Source: Aurantimonas sp. HBX-1
GTDB lineage: Bacteria; Pseudomonadota; Alphaproteobacteria; Rhizobiales; Rhizobiaceae
Direction: 5' to 3'
NCBI RefSeq assembly: GCF_021391535.1
Contig: NZ_CP090066.1
Coordinates: 3,299,501-3,363,500 of the forward strand
Length of the DNA stretch: 64,000 nt
Part shown: in pieces, positions 35,408 through 44,599 of the stretch
Layout of the letters: every line of letters begins with the position of its first letter
Position numbering within the stretch: position 1 is the first letter of the stretch
Translations under genes and position numbers: made by a program
The notes under the pieces: generated by a model
What the model saw: only the letters and a program-made list of their open reading frames with translations
Told to the model about the DNA's origin: nothing
The model's database searches: none

Positions 35408-35983
35408 TCAGCTGCGGGCGATGATCTCCTCGCCGGCGACGACCATGCGCATGCCGAGGCCGCCGGGCTTGCGGCGCGCCAGGAAGCGGGGCCGGCGCTG
35501 CCGGTTGGCGGAGCGGCGGCGGGGTGCCGGCTGGGCCGCCTTGATGGCGCCGAGCGTGTCCTCGAGCGCGCAGATCGTGCCGTCGGCCTCGACCATCAGC
35601 ATCGGTAGGCCGAAGACTTCGGACCAGCCGCGCCAGTCGGCGGCGACGTCGTAGAGGTCGCTGGCGACCAGCAGCGGCACGGTGCAGCGCGGGTCGTCAT
35701 GGTGCAGTTCGAGCGTCACCGTCACCTCGCCCTCAGCCGTCTCCATGGCGCGGGCCGCCACGCCGCGGAAGGCGCGGGCCGGCAGCGCGATCGAAACCGG
35801 CAGGCCGGAGCCGCCGAGCTTGCGGCGGATCACCGCGCCACGCCTGTCGACGCGGCAGACGACGACCTCGCCCTCGTCAATGATCTCCACCGTCTGGCGA
35901 CGGTCGCAGGCGGCCGGATCGAGCCGGACCGGAAGCGTCGCCCAGACGGGCCTGACTGCTGCATCGAACGGAGCGATATTCAT
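35408..35983 (-). CDS. DUF6101 family protein
   Basis: A 191-residue soluble protein that matches the DUF6101 family of Rhizobiales: N-terminal RLDPAACDRRQTVEIIDEGEVVVCRVDRRGAVIRRKLGGSGLPV, a central LELHHDDPRCTVPLLVASDLYDVAADWRGWSEVFGLPMLMVEADG, and a basic, Arg-rich C-terminal stretch (about residues 153-172) that could contact nucleic acid or membrane phosphates. No enzymatic motif is seen. It is convergent with ubiA (25-bp gap). The 176-bp upstream region has no other gene. Confidence 0.75.
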   Translation of the reverse strand: MNIAPFDAAVRPVWATLPVRLDPAACDRRQTVEIIDEGEVVVCRVDRRGAVIRRKLGGSGLPVSIALPARAFRGVAARAMETAEGEVTVTLELHHDDPRCTVPLLVASDLYDVAADWRGWSEVFGLPMLMVEADGTICALEDTLGAIKAAQPAPRRRSANRQRRPRFLARRKPGGLGMRMVVAGEEIIARS

Positions 35984-36159
35984 GTGTTGACGCCTCTGTC
36001 TCTCCTGAGAGCCGACGGATCGGTCTCTCCCTGCGGCCGATGTGATCCCGGCCTTGCTTATGCAGACAGTAGCCGTCGCGTCTTGCGGCCCCGCTAAGAA
36101 AGTCAGTTAAGTCTTCATGACCCCCAAGAAGGTTAGCAAGGATAAAACTTGAATCAAGT

Positions 36160-37587
36160 CTAAACCAGCTTTCCGGGGTTTAAGATATCGTCAGGATCGA
36201 AGGCCGCCTTGATGCGCCGCATCAATTCGATCTCGGGTCCCTGCTTGCTCAGGGCGAGTTCCTCGCGCTTCAGCTGGCCGATCCCGTGCTCGGCGGAGAA
36301 CGTGCCGTCCATCGAGGCGACGATGCCGTGGACGATGACGTTCATCTCGTGCCAGCGCGACAGGAAGGCGGCGGTGTCGGCTTCGACGGGCTGGGAGATG
36401 TTGTAGTGGATGTTGCCGTCGCCGAGATGGCCGAAGGCGACCACCCGGGCGCCGGGCATGGCCTCGGCCACCGCCCGGTCGGCACGGGCGAGGAATTCCG
36501 GCACCAGCGCCACCGGCACCGCCACGTCGTGCTTGATCGAGCCGCCTTCCGGCTTCTGCGCCCAGCTCAGCTCCTCGCGCATCGCCCAGAAGGCGTTGGC
36601 TTCCGCCAGCGACTTGGCCGGCACGGCGTCATCGACGATCCCTGCCTCGAAGCCCTCGGTAAGCACCGCTTCCAGCGTGTCGCGCGCGTCTTCGGCGGAG
36701 CGGCTGGAGCTGATCTCGATCAGCACGTACCAGGGATGCGGGCCTTCCAGCGGATCGCGGGCCCCCTGGGTGTGGCGAATGGTGAATTCCATGCCGATGC
36801 GCGGCATCAGTTCGAAGGCGGAGAGCTGCGGCCCGGCGAGCCGTTCGGCATGGCGCAGCAGCTGCAGCGCCGCTTCCGGCGAGGCGAGGCCGACATAGGC
36901 GACCTCGCGGCCGGCGGGTTTCGGAAACAGCTTCAGCACGGCCGCGGTGATGATGCCGAGCGTGCCCTCGCTGCCGATGAAGAGATGGCGGAGGTCGTAG
37001 CCGCGATTGTCCTTCTTCAGCCGCCGCAGGCCGTGAAAGATCTCGCCGGAGGCCAGCACCGCCTCGACGCCGAGACAGAGGTCGCGGGAATTGCCGTATG
37101 CGAGCACGCCAGTGCCGCCGGCATTGGAGGAGAGGTTGCCGCCGATCTGGCAGCTGCCTTCGGAGCCGAGCGACAGCGGGAAGAACAGGCCGGCCGCATC
37201 GGCCGCCTCCTGCACGCGCTTGAGCACCACGCCGGCTTCGACCGTCAACGTCCGCCCGACCGGATCGACCGCCCGGACCTTGTCGAGCCGCGACAGCGAA
37301 ACGACGATCTCGCGCGGCGAGCGGGGCGACTGGCCGCCGACCAGCCCGGTATTGCCGCCTTGCGGCACGATCGCCGTGCGGGTTTCGCTGGCAAGGCGCA
37401 TGATTGCGGCGACCTCGTCGGTGCTGCCCGGCCGCAGCACGAGGCTCGTGCGTCCGTGGAAGAGGTCGCGGGGCTCGTGCAGATAGGGTTCGACGAGATC
37501 GGGATCGGTGAGCGCGTTGCGTTCGCCGACAATGGCGGCGAATCGGGCGAGCAGGTCGGCGGGAAGCGGCGTGTCGATCGTGTCCAT
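36160..37587 (-). CDS. FAD-binding oxidase (D-2-hydroxyacid/glycolate dehydrogenase type)
   Basis: A 475-residue flavoprotein of the GlcD/D-lactate dehydrogenase family. It has the PCMH-type FAD domain (LVLRPGSTDEVAAIMRLA...VPQGGNTGLVGGQ...SNAGGTGVLAYGNSRDLCLG...HLFIGSEGTLGIITAAVLKL) and the C-terminal FAD-oxidase domain with FGHLGDGNIHYNIS and FSAEHGIGQLKREEL, which carry the conserved histidines. Such proteins oxidise D-lactate, D-2-hydroxyglutarate or glycolate; the substrate is not determined. The ATG at 37587 gives the usual start. A 7-bp-type hairpin separates it from the next leftward-reading gene upstream. Confidence 0.9.
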   Translation of the reverse strand: MDTIDTPLPADLLARFAAIVGERNALTDPDLVEPYLHEPRDLFHGRTSLVLRPGSTDEVAAIMRLASETRTAIVPQGGNTGLVGGQSPRSPREIVVSLSRLDKVRAVDPVGRTLTVEAGVVLKRVQEAADAAGLFFPLSLGSEGSCQIGGNLSSNAGGTGVLAYGNSRDLCLGVEAVLASGEIFHGLRRLKKDNRGYDLRHLFIGSEGTLGIITAAVLKLFPKPAGREVAYVGLASPEAALQLLRHAERLAGPQLSAFELMPRIGMEFTIRHTQGARDPLEGPHPWYVLIEISSSRSAEDARDTLEAVLTEGFEAGIVDDAVPAKSLAEANAFWAMREELSWAQKPEGGSIKHDVAVPVALVPEFLARADRAVAEAMPGARVVAFGHLGDGNIHYNISQPVEADTAAFLSRWHEMNVIVHGIVASMDGTFSAEHGIGQLKREELALSKQGPEIELMRRIKAAFDPDDILNPGKLV

Positions 37588-37631
37588 GGGTCCGCCAGAT
37601 AGGCGGCGGAACGACCGGTGTCGAGGCAAAA

Positions 37632-37649
37632 GGCCCCGTCGGCGGGGCC
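37632..37649 (-). terminator. Rho-independent terminator after the Sua5-type gene
   Basis: A GC stem (GGCCCC and GGGGCC, six-base loop) is followed on the minus strand by TTTTGCC. It lies 10 bases beyond the stop of the threonylcarbamoyl-AMP synthase gene. Good form for an intrinsic terminator. Confidence 0.75.
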
Positions 37650-37658
37650 CGCGAACCC

Positions 37659-38624
<966 letters not shown>

Positions 38625-38728
38625 GCGAGGGAGATCGCAGAAGCCGCGGCGGAAGGAAAGCCCCCGCCGGCGGCTACAGGGATCGCACCCGCGGGCTTCG
38701 CCCCCTCAGCAGGTGGCTGGCCTCCGCC

Positions 38729-40234
38729 TCAGCGGGTGGTGGCGAAGGCGCCGAGGATGCGCTGGTCGGGCAGCGCCAGTTCGGCGTAGCGTCCCGCCCC
38801 GCTGACGACGCGCGCGCCTCGCGGCGAGGTGTCGGCGCCGAACTGCGACAGGATCCGGGCCGGCATCGGCAGCGCACCCGCCTCGCGGGCCGCCGTCGCG
38901 GCCTTGACCACTTCGACGAAACGGGAACGGACGGCCTTGCCGCCGAGCGCGGCTTCCTCGTCCGCGCCCTCGGGCATGGTGGCGGCATTGGCGCTGCCGA
39001 TGAACAGCCGGTCGACCTCCTCGGCGGCGATGGCGATGGCCGAACGCAGCGTGCCGATATGGGCCTGCAGCTTGCGGGCCGTCTCCTGCGACAGGGTCCC
39101 GGTGCCTTCGACCGCCTGCGGGGCGCTGGCAGCAACGGACACGGCCCCGGCGGCGCCGCCCTGCTGTTCCTGGCGCGCCACATCGGCGAGCATCTTGAGC
39201 GGGTCGAGCCCGGCGTGGTGCGCGGCCGGCGCATAGGCGGCGGCCAGCGTGCCCGGGAGCGGCGCTTCCGGCGCCCGACGCGTCGGCTCCGGGGTTTCGG
39301 CCTTCGCCTCGGCGATACGGGCGACGTCTGCCTTGGTCTTCTCGTCGACGGCGGCGATCAGCATCGCCGGATCTTCCTCGGCGGGCTGCGTCTCGATCAG
39401 CTCGTCGAAGGGCCAGGCCTTGCGCAGGGCCGGAACGTCCATCGAGGCGACATTGACGTCGATGTCGGTCTTGGCGCCCTGCACCCGGTAGGGGCAACTG
39501 CGGGTATTGCAGTTGTGCATCGAGGAGAACTGCCAGAGCGCGTAGCTCGGCCACGTCTCCTCGGGGAACTTGCCGGTGATGTCCTCGCGGTAGCGGGCGT
39601 ACCAGAGCGGCAGGCGCGACAGCAGCGGGTACTCGGCCTTGTTCTCGGAGATGTAGGCGGCGGTGTTGCCGTTGGTGTAGAGGACCGGATAGCGGCCGGT
39701 GCGGATCTTGATCTGGTCGGCGAAGATCTCGGCGTCCGAGAGGCTCATCCACTCGTCGGAGATGTCCTCGATGTCGAGGGCGATCAGGTCATCCTCGGCC
39801 GGCTCGGCGAAGTCGATGAAATGGTCGGCCTGCTCGCGCGGGTTGCCGGGGCGGGCGAGATGATAGGCGCCCCAGAGCAGCCCCTTCATCTTCGCCATCT
39901 CGCGGCGGGTCATGTAGAGCTCCTTGGTGACGGAATATTTCCACCACCGGTTCTTGCAGAGCTTGTAGGCGTCGTCGTCGACCTTGCCGCAGTTCCACTC
40001 CGGCGGCAGGCCGTCGGAGGCCTTGTTGATGAAACCGGCGATCCGCTTGTCGGCGGTCATTTCCTGCCAGTTGATCGGATTGAATTCGTAGGCGTCGATG
40101 ACGAGGGCCTTGTCCTCGGACTTCCAGGGGGCGTTCCACTCGGCAGCAGCCGGCGTCGCCAGAAGGACCGTGCCGGCAAACAGGGCACAGGCGAGATTCA
40201 GGGCGGCCGCCAGGGCGGCGCTCGGTGTCGTCAT
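38729..40234 (-). CDS. GH25-family muramidase with a long C-terminal extension
   Basis: A 501-residue exported protein: a signal peptide at residues 1-31 (ALFAGTVLLATPAAAEW), then a GH25 lysozyme domain (~40-250) with the catalytic-type acid residues Asp47 (VIDAYEFNPINW), Asp154 and Glu156 (IALDIED), a GAYHLARPGNPREQADHFIDF helix and the end SYALWQFS. The family cleaves the peptidoglycan glycan backbone. The remaining ~240 residues are Ala/Glu/Pro-rich and of no family I recognise; they may tether or guide the enzyme. Upstream are a hairpin and a CtrA-type box. Confidence 0.86.
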   Translation of the reverse strand: MTTPSAALAAALNLACALFAGTVLLATPAAAEWNAPWKSEDKALVIDAYEFNPINWQEMTADKRIAGFINKASDGLPPEWNCGKVDDDAYKLCKNRWWKYSVTKELYMTRREMAKMKGLLWGAYHLARPGNPREQADHFIDFAEPAEDDLIALDIEDISDEWMSLSDAEIFADQIKIRTGRYPVLYTNGNTAAYISENKAEYPLLSRLPLWYARYREDITGKFPEETWPSYALWQFSSMHNCNTRSCPYRVQGAKTDIDVNVASMDVPALRKAWPFDELIETQPAEEDPAMLIAAVDEKTKADVARIAEAKAETPEPTRRAPEAPLPGTLAAAYAPAAHHAGLDPLKMLADVARQEQQGGAAGAVSVAASAPQAVEGTGTLSQETARKLQAHIGTLRSAIAIAAEEVDRLFIGSANAATMPEGADEEAALGGKAVRSRFVEVVKAATAAREAGALPMPARILSQFGADTSPRGARVVSGAGRYAELALPDQRILGAFATTR

Positions 40235-40384
40235 TCGGTGGTTTCCCCTCGAAGTCGCTCGCAGTCTTCATGCATGCCGGGCGGCGGTCCCCAGAGCCGA
40301 AGCTCCAACTGCCCCAAGCGGCTGGCCACTTGTCTCTCACCGAAATCGGGCGGGTTCCGGGCGCCTCGATCACAAAATATTACA

Positions 40385-40421
40385 GTAATCCCCGGATGTT
40401 TCGCTAGGGCATCCGGATTAC
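40385..40421. other. Long imperfect inverted repeat upstream of the GH25 gene
   Basis: The arms GTAATCCCCGGATG (40385-40398) and CATCCGGATTAC (40410-40421) pair over 12 bases with a two-base bulge, with an 11-base loop. It lies about 150 bases before the GH25 start and could be a leader hairpin or an operator. Confidence 0.55.
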
Positions 40422-40462
40422 GTAGAATTTGACACAACCGGGGAATTTCGCACAGCTCTTGG

Positions 40463-40477
40463 TTAAGAGACGGTTAA
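40463..40477. promoter_or_regulatory. Candidate CtrA-binding site TTAA-N7-TTAA
   Basis: TTAAGAGACGGTTAAC fits the full CtrA consensus exactly, with seven bases between the TTAA halves. It lies about 230 bases upstream of the GH25 muramidase gene. In G+C-rich DNA such a match is rare by chance, but no binding is shown. Confidence 0.5.
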
Positions 40478-40648
40478 CGAGCCCGGGAATAGTGGCTTTT
40501 CGGCATCGGAAGCCGTGCTTGGTATGAAGGCGACCCTCCGCCACGGGGGCATGACGAGAGTGCCCAAGGCCTATGCTAATTGCTCTGGGGGCGCGGTTCC
40601 TGCAGGCGCGGCTGCCGCCGGCGAGGAGCCTTCCCGTCAAACCAGGTC

Positions 40649-40790
40649 GTCATCCTCGGGCTTGACCCGAGGATCCATGCCTCGCCGGTCGCCTCGACTG
40701 CTCCGGTGGACGAGGTCGTCCGGCGGACACGACCGGCCTGGTGCTTCGGGCGACGCTGCTGGATCCTCGGGACGGGGCCCGAGGATGACG
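40649..40790. repeat. Composite REP-like element (hybrid arm and type B arm)
   Basis: A forward arm at 40649-40681 that has the type B stem (ATCCTCGGG/CCCGAGGAT) but the type A loop and tail (CTTGA, then ATCCATGCC), and a reverse type B arm at 40759-40790. Total 142 bp. Confidence 0.8.
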
Positions 40791-40891
40791 ATCGCGGGTA
40801 TGGGTGACGATCGCGGGGATGGGGGAGGCCAAGTCCCGGCGGTGGCGCCCCGCATCGAGGCCCCCCGCAGGCACTGTGACCCATGAAGGCC

Positions 40892-41017
40892 GTCATCCTC
40901 GGGCCCCGTCCCGAGGATCCAGTCCGAGCGCTCTCAGGCTGGCGGCGACACTTCTGCCGTGCGCCGGCAGCTTCGGAGTTGAGGAATGGGTCCCCGGGTT
41001 AAGCCCGGGGATGACGC
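40892..41017. repeat. Composite REP-like element (type B arm then type A arm)
   Basis: A forward type B arm at 40892-40922 and a reverse type A arm at 40986-41017. Homologous in order, length and interior (CCGGCAGCTTC) to the element at 22504-22630. Confidence 0.8.
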
Positions 41018-41075
41018 GCGGTGGCGGCGGAGGCCGAGAGATCGACCGACTGGGGTGCAGAGGCGGCCGACCGCC

Positions 41076-43415
41076 CTACCCGGCGATGCGCGAAAAGTCG
41101 GCGACCCGGCGGGTGGCGGCGCGGATGCGGGTCAGCAGCGCCAGGCGGTTGGCGCGGATCGCCGTGTCCTCGGCGTTCACCAGCACCTTGTCGAAGAAGG
41201 CGTCGACGGGAATGCGCAGGCGGGCGAGCGCCGCCATGGCATGGGCGTAGTTGCCGACGGCGAGTGCCTCGTCGAGTTCCAGCTCGGCCCGGTCGATGGC
41301 GCCGGCCAGGACCTTCTCCTCGTGCTCGGTGAGGAGATCGAGCGAAACCTCTGCAGCGATCGCCGTGCCCTTCTTCTCCTCGGCGGCGAGGATGTTCGCG
41401 GCGCGGCGGGTGCCGGCGAGGAGGTTGGCGCCGTCTTCGCTGTCGAGGAACGCGCCCAGCGCCGTCACCCGGCGGGTGATGTCGAGCAGGTTGTCGTTCG
41501 AGGCCGAAGCCGTCTGCGACTGGCTGATCTCCCCCCTTGTGGGGGAGATGGGCGACAGCCCGGAGGGAGGCGACGCCATGTGGCCGTGCGCGAGATCGTA
41601 CGGCTGCGTCGGCTGAGGGACAGGACCCCCCTCTGCCCTGCCGGGCATCTCCCCCACAAGGGGGGAGATCGGAGCTTCCTGAGTGCCGGAGAGCACGGCG
41701 TCGACGAGGTCGTGGCGGGCGCCGGAATCGCGGAGCTGGCCTTTCAGGCGGTCGTGGAAGAACGACAGCAGGTCGCCGGCCGGCATCAGCGCGCCGAGCG
41801 GCAACGCCAGCCCGTTGTCCAGCACCAGCCGGATCACCCCCAAGGCCGCGCGCCTGAGTGCGTAGGGATCCTTCGAGCCGGTCGGCTTCTCGTCGATCGC
41901 CCAGAAGCCGACCAGCATGTCGAGCTTGTCGGCGAGCGCGACGGATATCGCCACCGGATCGGTGGGCACGGTGTCGGTCGGCCCGAGCGGCTTGTAATGG
42001 TCTTCGATGGCCGCCTGCACGGAGGGATGCTCGCCCTGCAGCGCGGCGTAGTAGCGGCCCATCAGGCCCTGCAGCTCCGGGAACTCGCCGACCGCCTCGG
42101 TGGTGAGGTCGGCCTTGGCGAGCAGCGCGGCGCGGCGGACCAGGGCCGTCAACTCTGGTCCGGAGACGTCCTCGCCGGCCAGCGTCGCGCCCTCGGGATA
42201 GAGGGTCGCGGCGATCGTTTCGGCCAGCGCCGCGATGCGGGCGACGCGCTCGCCCTGGGTGCCGAGCTTGGCGTGGAAGGTGACGCCCAGCGCGTCGAGC
42301 TTGGCCATGCGCTGGTCGAGCGGCCGGGAAAGGTCCAGCCCGAACTTTTCCGCTGCAGGGCGGAGGGTTTCCAGGTCCGGCAGTTCTGCCTGGTCGGTGT
42401 TCCAGAAATACAGCGCGTCGGAGAGCCGGGCCCGCACCACCTTGCCGTTGCCGCGGGCGATCTCGGCGCCGCCGTCTGAGGCGGTGATGTTGGCGACGAG
42501 GACGAAGCGGTCGGAGAGCGCCCGCTCGCCGTTCCGCCGCGTGACGAAGCACTTCTGGTTGGTCTTGATGGTCTGCTGGACGACTTCCGGCGGGATCGCG
42601 AGGAACGCCGCGTCGAACTCGCCCATCAGCGTGACCGGCCACTCGACGAGGCCCGCCACCTCCTCGAGCAACGCCTCGTCGGGCACCACTTCGAGGCCGA
42701 GGGCAAAAGCGAGGTTCTCCGCGTCGTGGCGGATCATGTCCTTGCGGCGCTCGGCATCGAGCACCACGAACGCCTTCTCCAGGCTGTCGGCATAGTCGGC
42801 GAAGCGGCGCACCCGGAACTCGGCCGGCGCATGGAAGCGGTGGCCGCTGGTGACGTTGCCGGCGCGGATGCCCTGCACCTCGATGTCGACGACGACCGGT
42901 TCCTCGGTCTCGGGACCGAAGGTGCAGAGGATCGACTGCAGCGGGCGCACCCAGCGCAGCGAGCCGGGCTCGCGCGAGGCGGGGCCCCAGCGCATGGATT
43001 TCGGCCAGGGGAAGCTGCGGATGATCCCCGGCAGGACGTCGGCGAGGATTTCCTCCGCCGGGCGGCCGGGTTTGGCGATCGTGGCGACGTAGAAATCGCC
43101 CTTCTTCGGGTCGCTGCGGACCACCGCCTCGTCGATCGAGGCGAGGCCGGCGCCGCGCAGGAAGCCCTCGATGGCCTTTTCCGGCGCGTCGGTGCGCGGG
43201 CCCTTGCGCTCCTCGACGACGTCCTTCGAGCGGGCGTCGACGCCGCGGATGTCCAGCGTCAGGCGGCGCGGCGTCCAGTATTCGCGGGCGCCCTCGTAGG
43301 TCAGCCCCGCCTCGACCAGTGCGTTGGTGACGAGTGCCTTCAGGTCCCCCGCCGCCTTGCGCTGCATGCGGGCCGGGATCTCCTCGGAGCGGAGTTCGAG
43401 CAGGAGGTCGGGCAT
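41076..43415 (-). CDS. glyS: Glycyl-tRNA synthetase beta subunit with an in-frame repeat insertion
   Basis: GlyS pairs with GlyQ to charge tRNA-Gly. The 779-residue protein begins MPDLLLELRSEEIPARMQ and has RRLTLDIRGVDARSKDV, HRFHAPAEFRVRRFADY, FLAIPPEVVQQTIKTNQKCFVTR and the C-terminal anticodon-binding and DALR-like part ending in the RLALLTRIRAATRRVADFSRIAG helix. This is roughly 90 residues longer than the E. coli protein (about 690). Much of the difference sits at residues ~582-630, which are encoded by a palindromic DNA repeat in frame and rich in Pro, Gly and Ser. The frame is open throughout, so the gene is probably functional. glyQ is 2.2 kb upstream. Confidence 0.96.
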   Translation of the reverse strand: MPDLLLELRSEEIPARMQRKAAGDLKALVTNALVEAGLTYEGAREYWTPRRLTLDIRGVDARSKDVVEERKGPRTDAPEKAIEGFLRGAGLASIDEAVVRSDPKKGDFYVATIAKPGRPAEEILADVLPGIIRSFPWPKSMRWGPASREPGSLRWVRPLQSILCTFGPETEEPVVVDIEVQGIRAGNVTSGHRFHAPAEFRVRRFADYADSLEKAFVVLDAERRKDMIRHDAENLAFALGLEVVPDEALLEEVAGLVEWPVTLMGEFDAAFLAIPPEVVQQTIKTNQKCFVTRRNGERALSDRFVLVANITASDGGAEIARGNGKVVRARLSDALYFWNTDQAELPDLETLRPAAEKFGLDLSRPLDQRMAKLDALGVTFHAKLGTQGERVARIAALAETIAATLYPEGATLAGEDVSGPELTALVRRAALLAKADLTTEAVGEFPELQGLMGRYYAALQGEHPSVQAAIEDHYKPLGPTDTVPTDPVAISVALADKLDMLVGFWAIDEKPTGSKDPYALRRAALGVIRLVLDNGLALPLGALMPAGDLLSFFHDRLKGQLRDSGARHDLVDAVLSGTQEAPISPLVGEMPGRAEGGPVPQPTQPYDLAHGHMASPPSGLSPISPTRGEISQSQTASASNDNLLDITRRVTALGAFLDSEDGANLLAGTRRAANILAAEEKKGTAIAAEVSLDLLTEHEEKVLAGAIDRAELELDEALAVGNYAHAMAALARLRIPVDAFFDKVLVNAEDTAIRANRLALLTRIRAATRRVADFSRIAG
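41526..41670. repeat. Palindromic repeat element inside glyS
   Basis: Two perfect 25-base inverted arms, at 41526-41550 and 41646-41670, enclose 95 bp. Each arm carries CTCCCCCCTTGTGGGGGAGA-type sequence, and the bases next to each arm are also similar to each other, so two ~50-bp repeat units face one another. This resembles the RIME-like palindromes common in Rhizobiales. It keeps the glyS reading frame. Confidence 0.88.
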
Positions 43416-43494
43416 GGGCGTTTCGCAATCGCAGGAAATGAAGCGGCCTTGCACCATGGCTCAACGGCGATTGCAAGCCGTCAGCGGGCCATCG

Positions 43495-44007
43495 TCACTC
43501 CAGCGCCGCCAGAAACGTCGCGACGTCCCGTGGCGTGGTCAGCCGGAACTTCTGCCGGGGGAAGGCCGCGTAGAGGCGGGCAAGGCCCGGCCCCGAATGC
43601 TCCGGAAACGTCCAGGCCCATTTCAGGAAGCCGGCATCGAAGCGCTCGGGGCAGCCTGCCGCCATGTCGGGCCGCACCTGCCCGTGGCAGGCGGCGACGC
43701 GGCGCAGGATGCGCAGGACGCAGAGCCAGCGCGGCAGATCCAGCCAGATCAGCGTGTCGGCCCTGTCGGCGCGAATGTGAATGGTGGCGGTGTGGTTGCC
43801 GTCGAAGACCCAGCCCGGCACGGCGACGGCGTCCTCGACCAGCGAGATCTGGCGCCGCGCCTCCCGCCTGCGCCAGCCTGCCGTCCAGTAGAGCTGGTCC
43901 ATGTGGATGACGCGCAGCCCGTGCGCGGCGCCGATCCGGCGCGCCAGCGTCGACTTGCCGGCGCCGGGACTGCCCACGATCATCACCGAGCGACCGATGG
44001 CCGGCAC
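43495..44007 (-). CDS. Small P-loop kinase-like ATPase (topology modulation/FlaR-like)
   Basis: A 170-residue protein with a Walker A loop at 12-20 (GSPGAGKST), a VIHMDQLYWTAGW segment and the DTLIWLDLPRWLCVLRILRR stretch (Walker B and lid region), typical of the adenylate kinase-related family annotated as DNA topology modulation protein FlaR. Members are likely small-molecule or nucleotide kinases; the substrate is unknown. It lies 79 bases upstream of glyS and 127 bases downstream of the DUF559 gene. Its link to glycyl-tRNA synthetase is only one of position. Confidence 0.78.
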   Translation of the reverse strand: MPAIGRSVMIVGSPGAGKSTLARRIGAAHGLRVIHMDQLYWTAGWRRREARRQISLVEDAVAVPGWVFDGNHTATIHIRADRADTLIWLDLPRWLCVLRILRRVAACHGQVRPDMAAGCPERFDAGFLKWAWTFPEHSGPGLARLYAAFPRQKFRLTTPRDVATFLAALE

Positions 44008-44134
44008 GCACCCCTCCCCGGCAGCGATGGTCCACGCGATCGATCGAAGCCCAGTTCGGGACGTCGATCAACCGGCGTCGGTTCGGCCATCCGGCGGGGT
44101 CTCTCGCGGCGCCGCGCGCGGCCGTCGATCCGCA

Positions 44135-44578
44135 TCAGGAGGTGCCGGGCTTCGGCCGCGGCCGCCTCCTGCCGACGATCTCCGGCGGTGCCGGTTCCGC
44201 GCCGGGTGGCAAATGCCGCCGCGCATCGACCGCGGCCCCGATCGCGCCCAGCACCGCCGCGATGTCGGCGCGGACAGCACTGTTGGCAAAGCGCAGCACG
44301 TCATAGCCGCGCTCGCCGAGCCAGCGGTCGCGCGCCGCGTCCTTGGCCTGCTGGTCGGGGCGGGCATGCTGGGCGCCGTCGACCTCGATGACGAGGCGCA
44401 GGCGATGCGAGACGAAGTCGGCGAGATACGGCCCGATCACCACCTGGCGCCGGAAATGAACTCCCTCGCCCGGGATGGCGCGGATGCCGCGCCAGAGGTG
44501 CTCCTCCAGCGCGGTGGTCTGCGCGGCGATGGCGCGGCGGGCGCGATGCGCCTTGGCCTCGAGGCGGGTCATCGCCAT
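44135..44578 (-). CDS. DUF559 endonuclease-like protein (Vsr/PD-(D/E)xK type)
   Basis: A 147-residue protein matching DUF559: TALEEHLWRGIRAIPGEGVHFRRQVVIGPYLADFVSHRLRLVIEVDGAQH with the acidic cluster of a PD-(D/E)xK nuclease fold, then RDRWLGERGYDVLRFANSAVRADIAAVL. Such proteins are related to very-short-patch-repair endonucleases and are widespread single genes; biological role unclear. The C-terminal ~25 residues are basic. It stands between the zinc metallopeptidase gene and the FlaR-like gene in the glyQ-glyS interval. Confidence 0.85.
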   Translation of the reverse strand: MAMTRLEAKAHRARRAIAAQTTALEEHLWRGIRAIPGEGVHFRRQVVIGPYLADFVSHRLRLVIEVDGAQHARPDQQAKDAARDRWLGERGYDVLRFANSAVRADIAAVLGAIGAAVDARRHLPPGAEPAPPEIVGRRRPRPKPGTS

Positions 44579-44599
44579 GGCTGCGACTCGCCCGACGCG

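Larger units (their letters stand above)
40235..41075. other. Long intergenic region: muramidase leader plus repeat cluster
   Basis: The 841 bases have no credible gene. The left part (40235-40560) is relatively AT-rich and holds a structured inverted repeat and a CtrA-type box upstream of the GH25 gene. The right part (40645-41020) is a second cluster of REP-like palindromes beside the glyS stop codon. Short open frames that cross the cluster are not supported. Confidence 0.85.

Noticed and set aside
40404..40640. A 78-codon minus-strand open frame upstream of the GH25 gene
   Set aside because: No recognisable product, no good ribosome-binding site, and it overlaps the CtrA-type box and regulatory structure; judged intergenic.
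41076..43415. glyS being a pseudogene because of the internal repeat
   Set aside because: The frame stays open across the insertion, and the N- and C-terminal family blocks are intact and in register.
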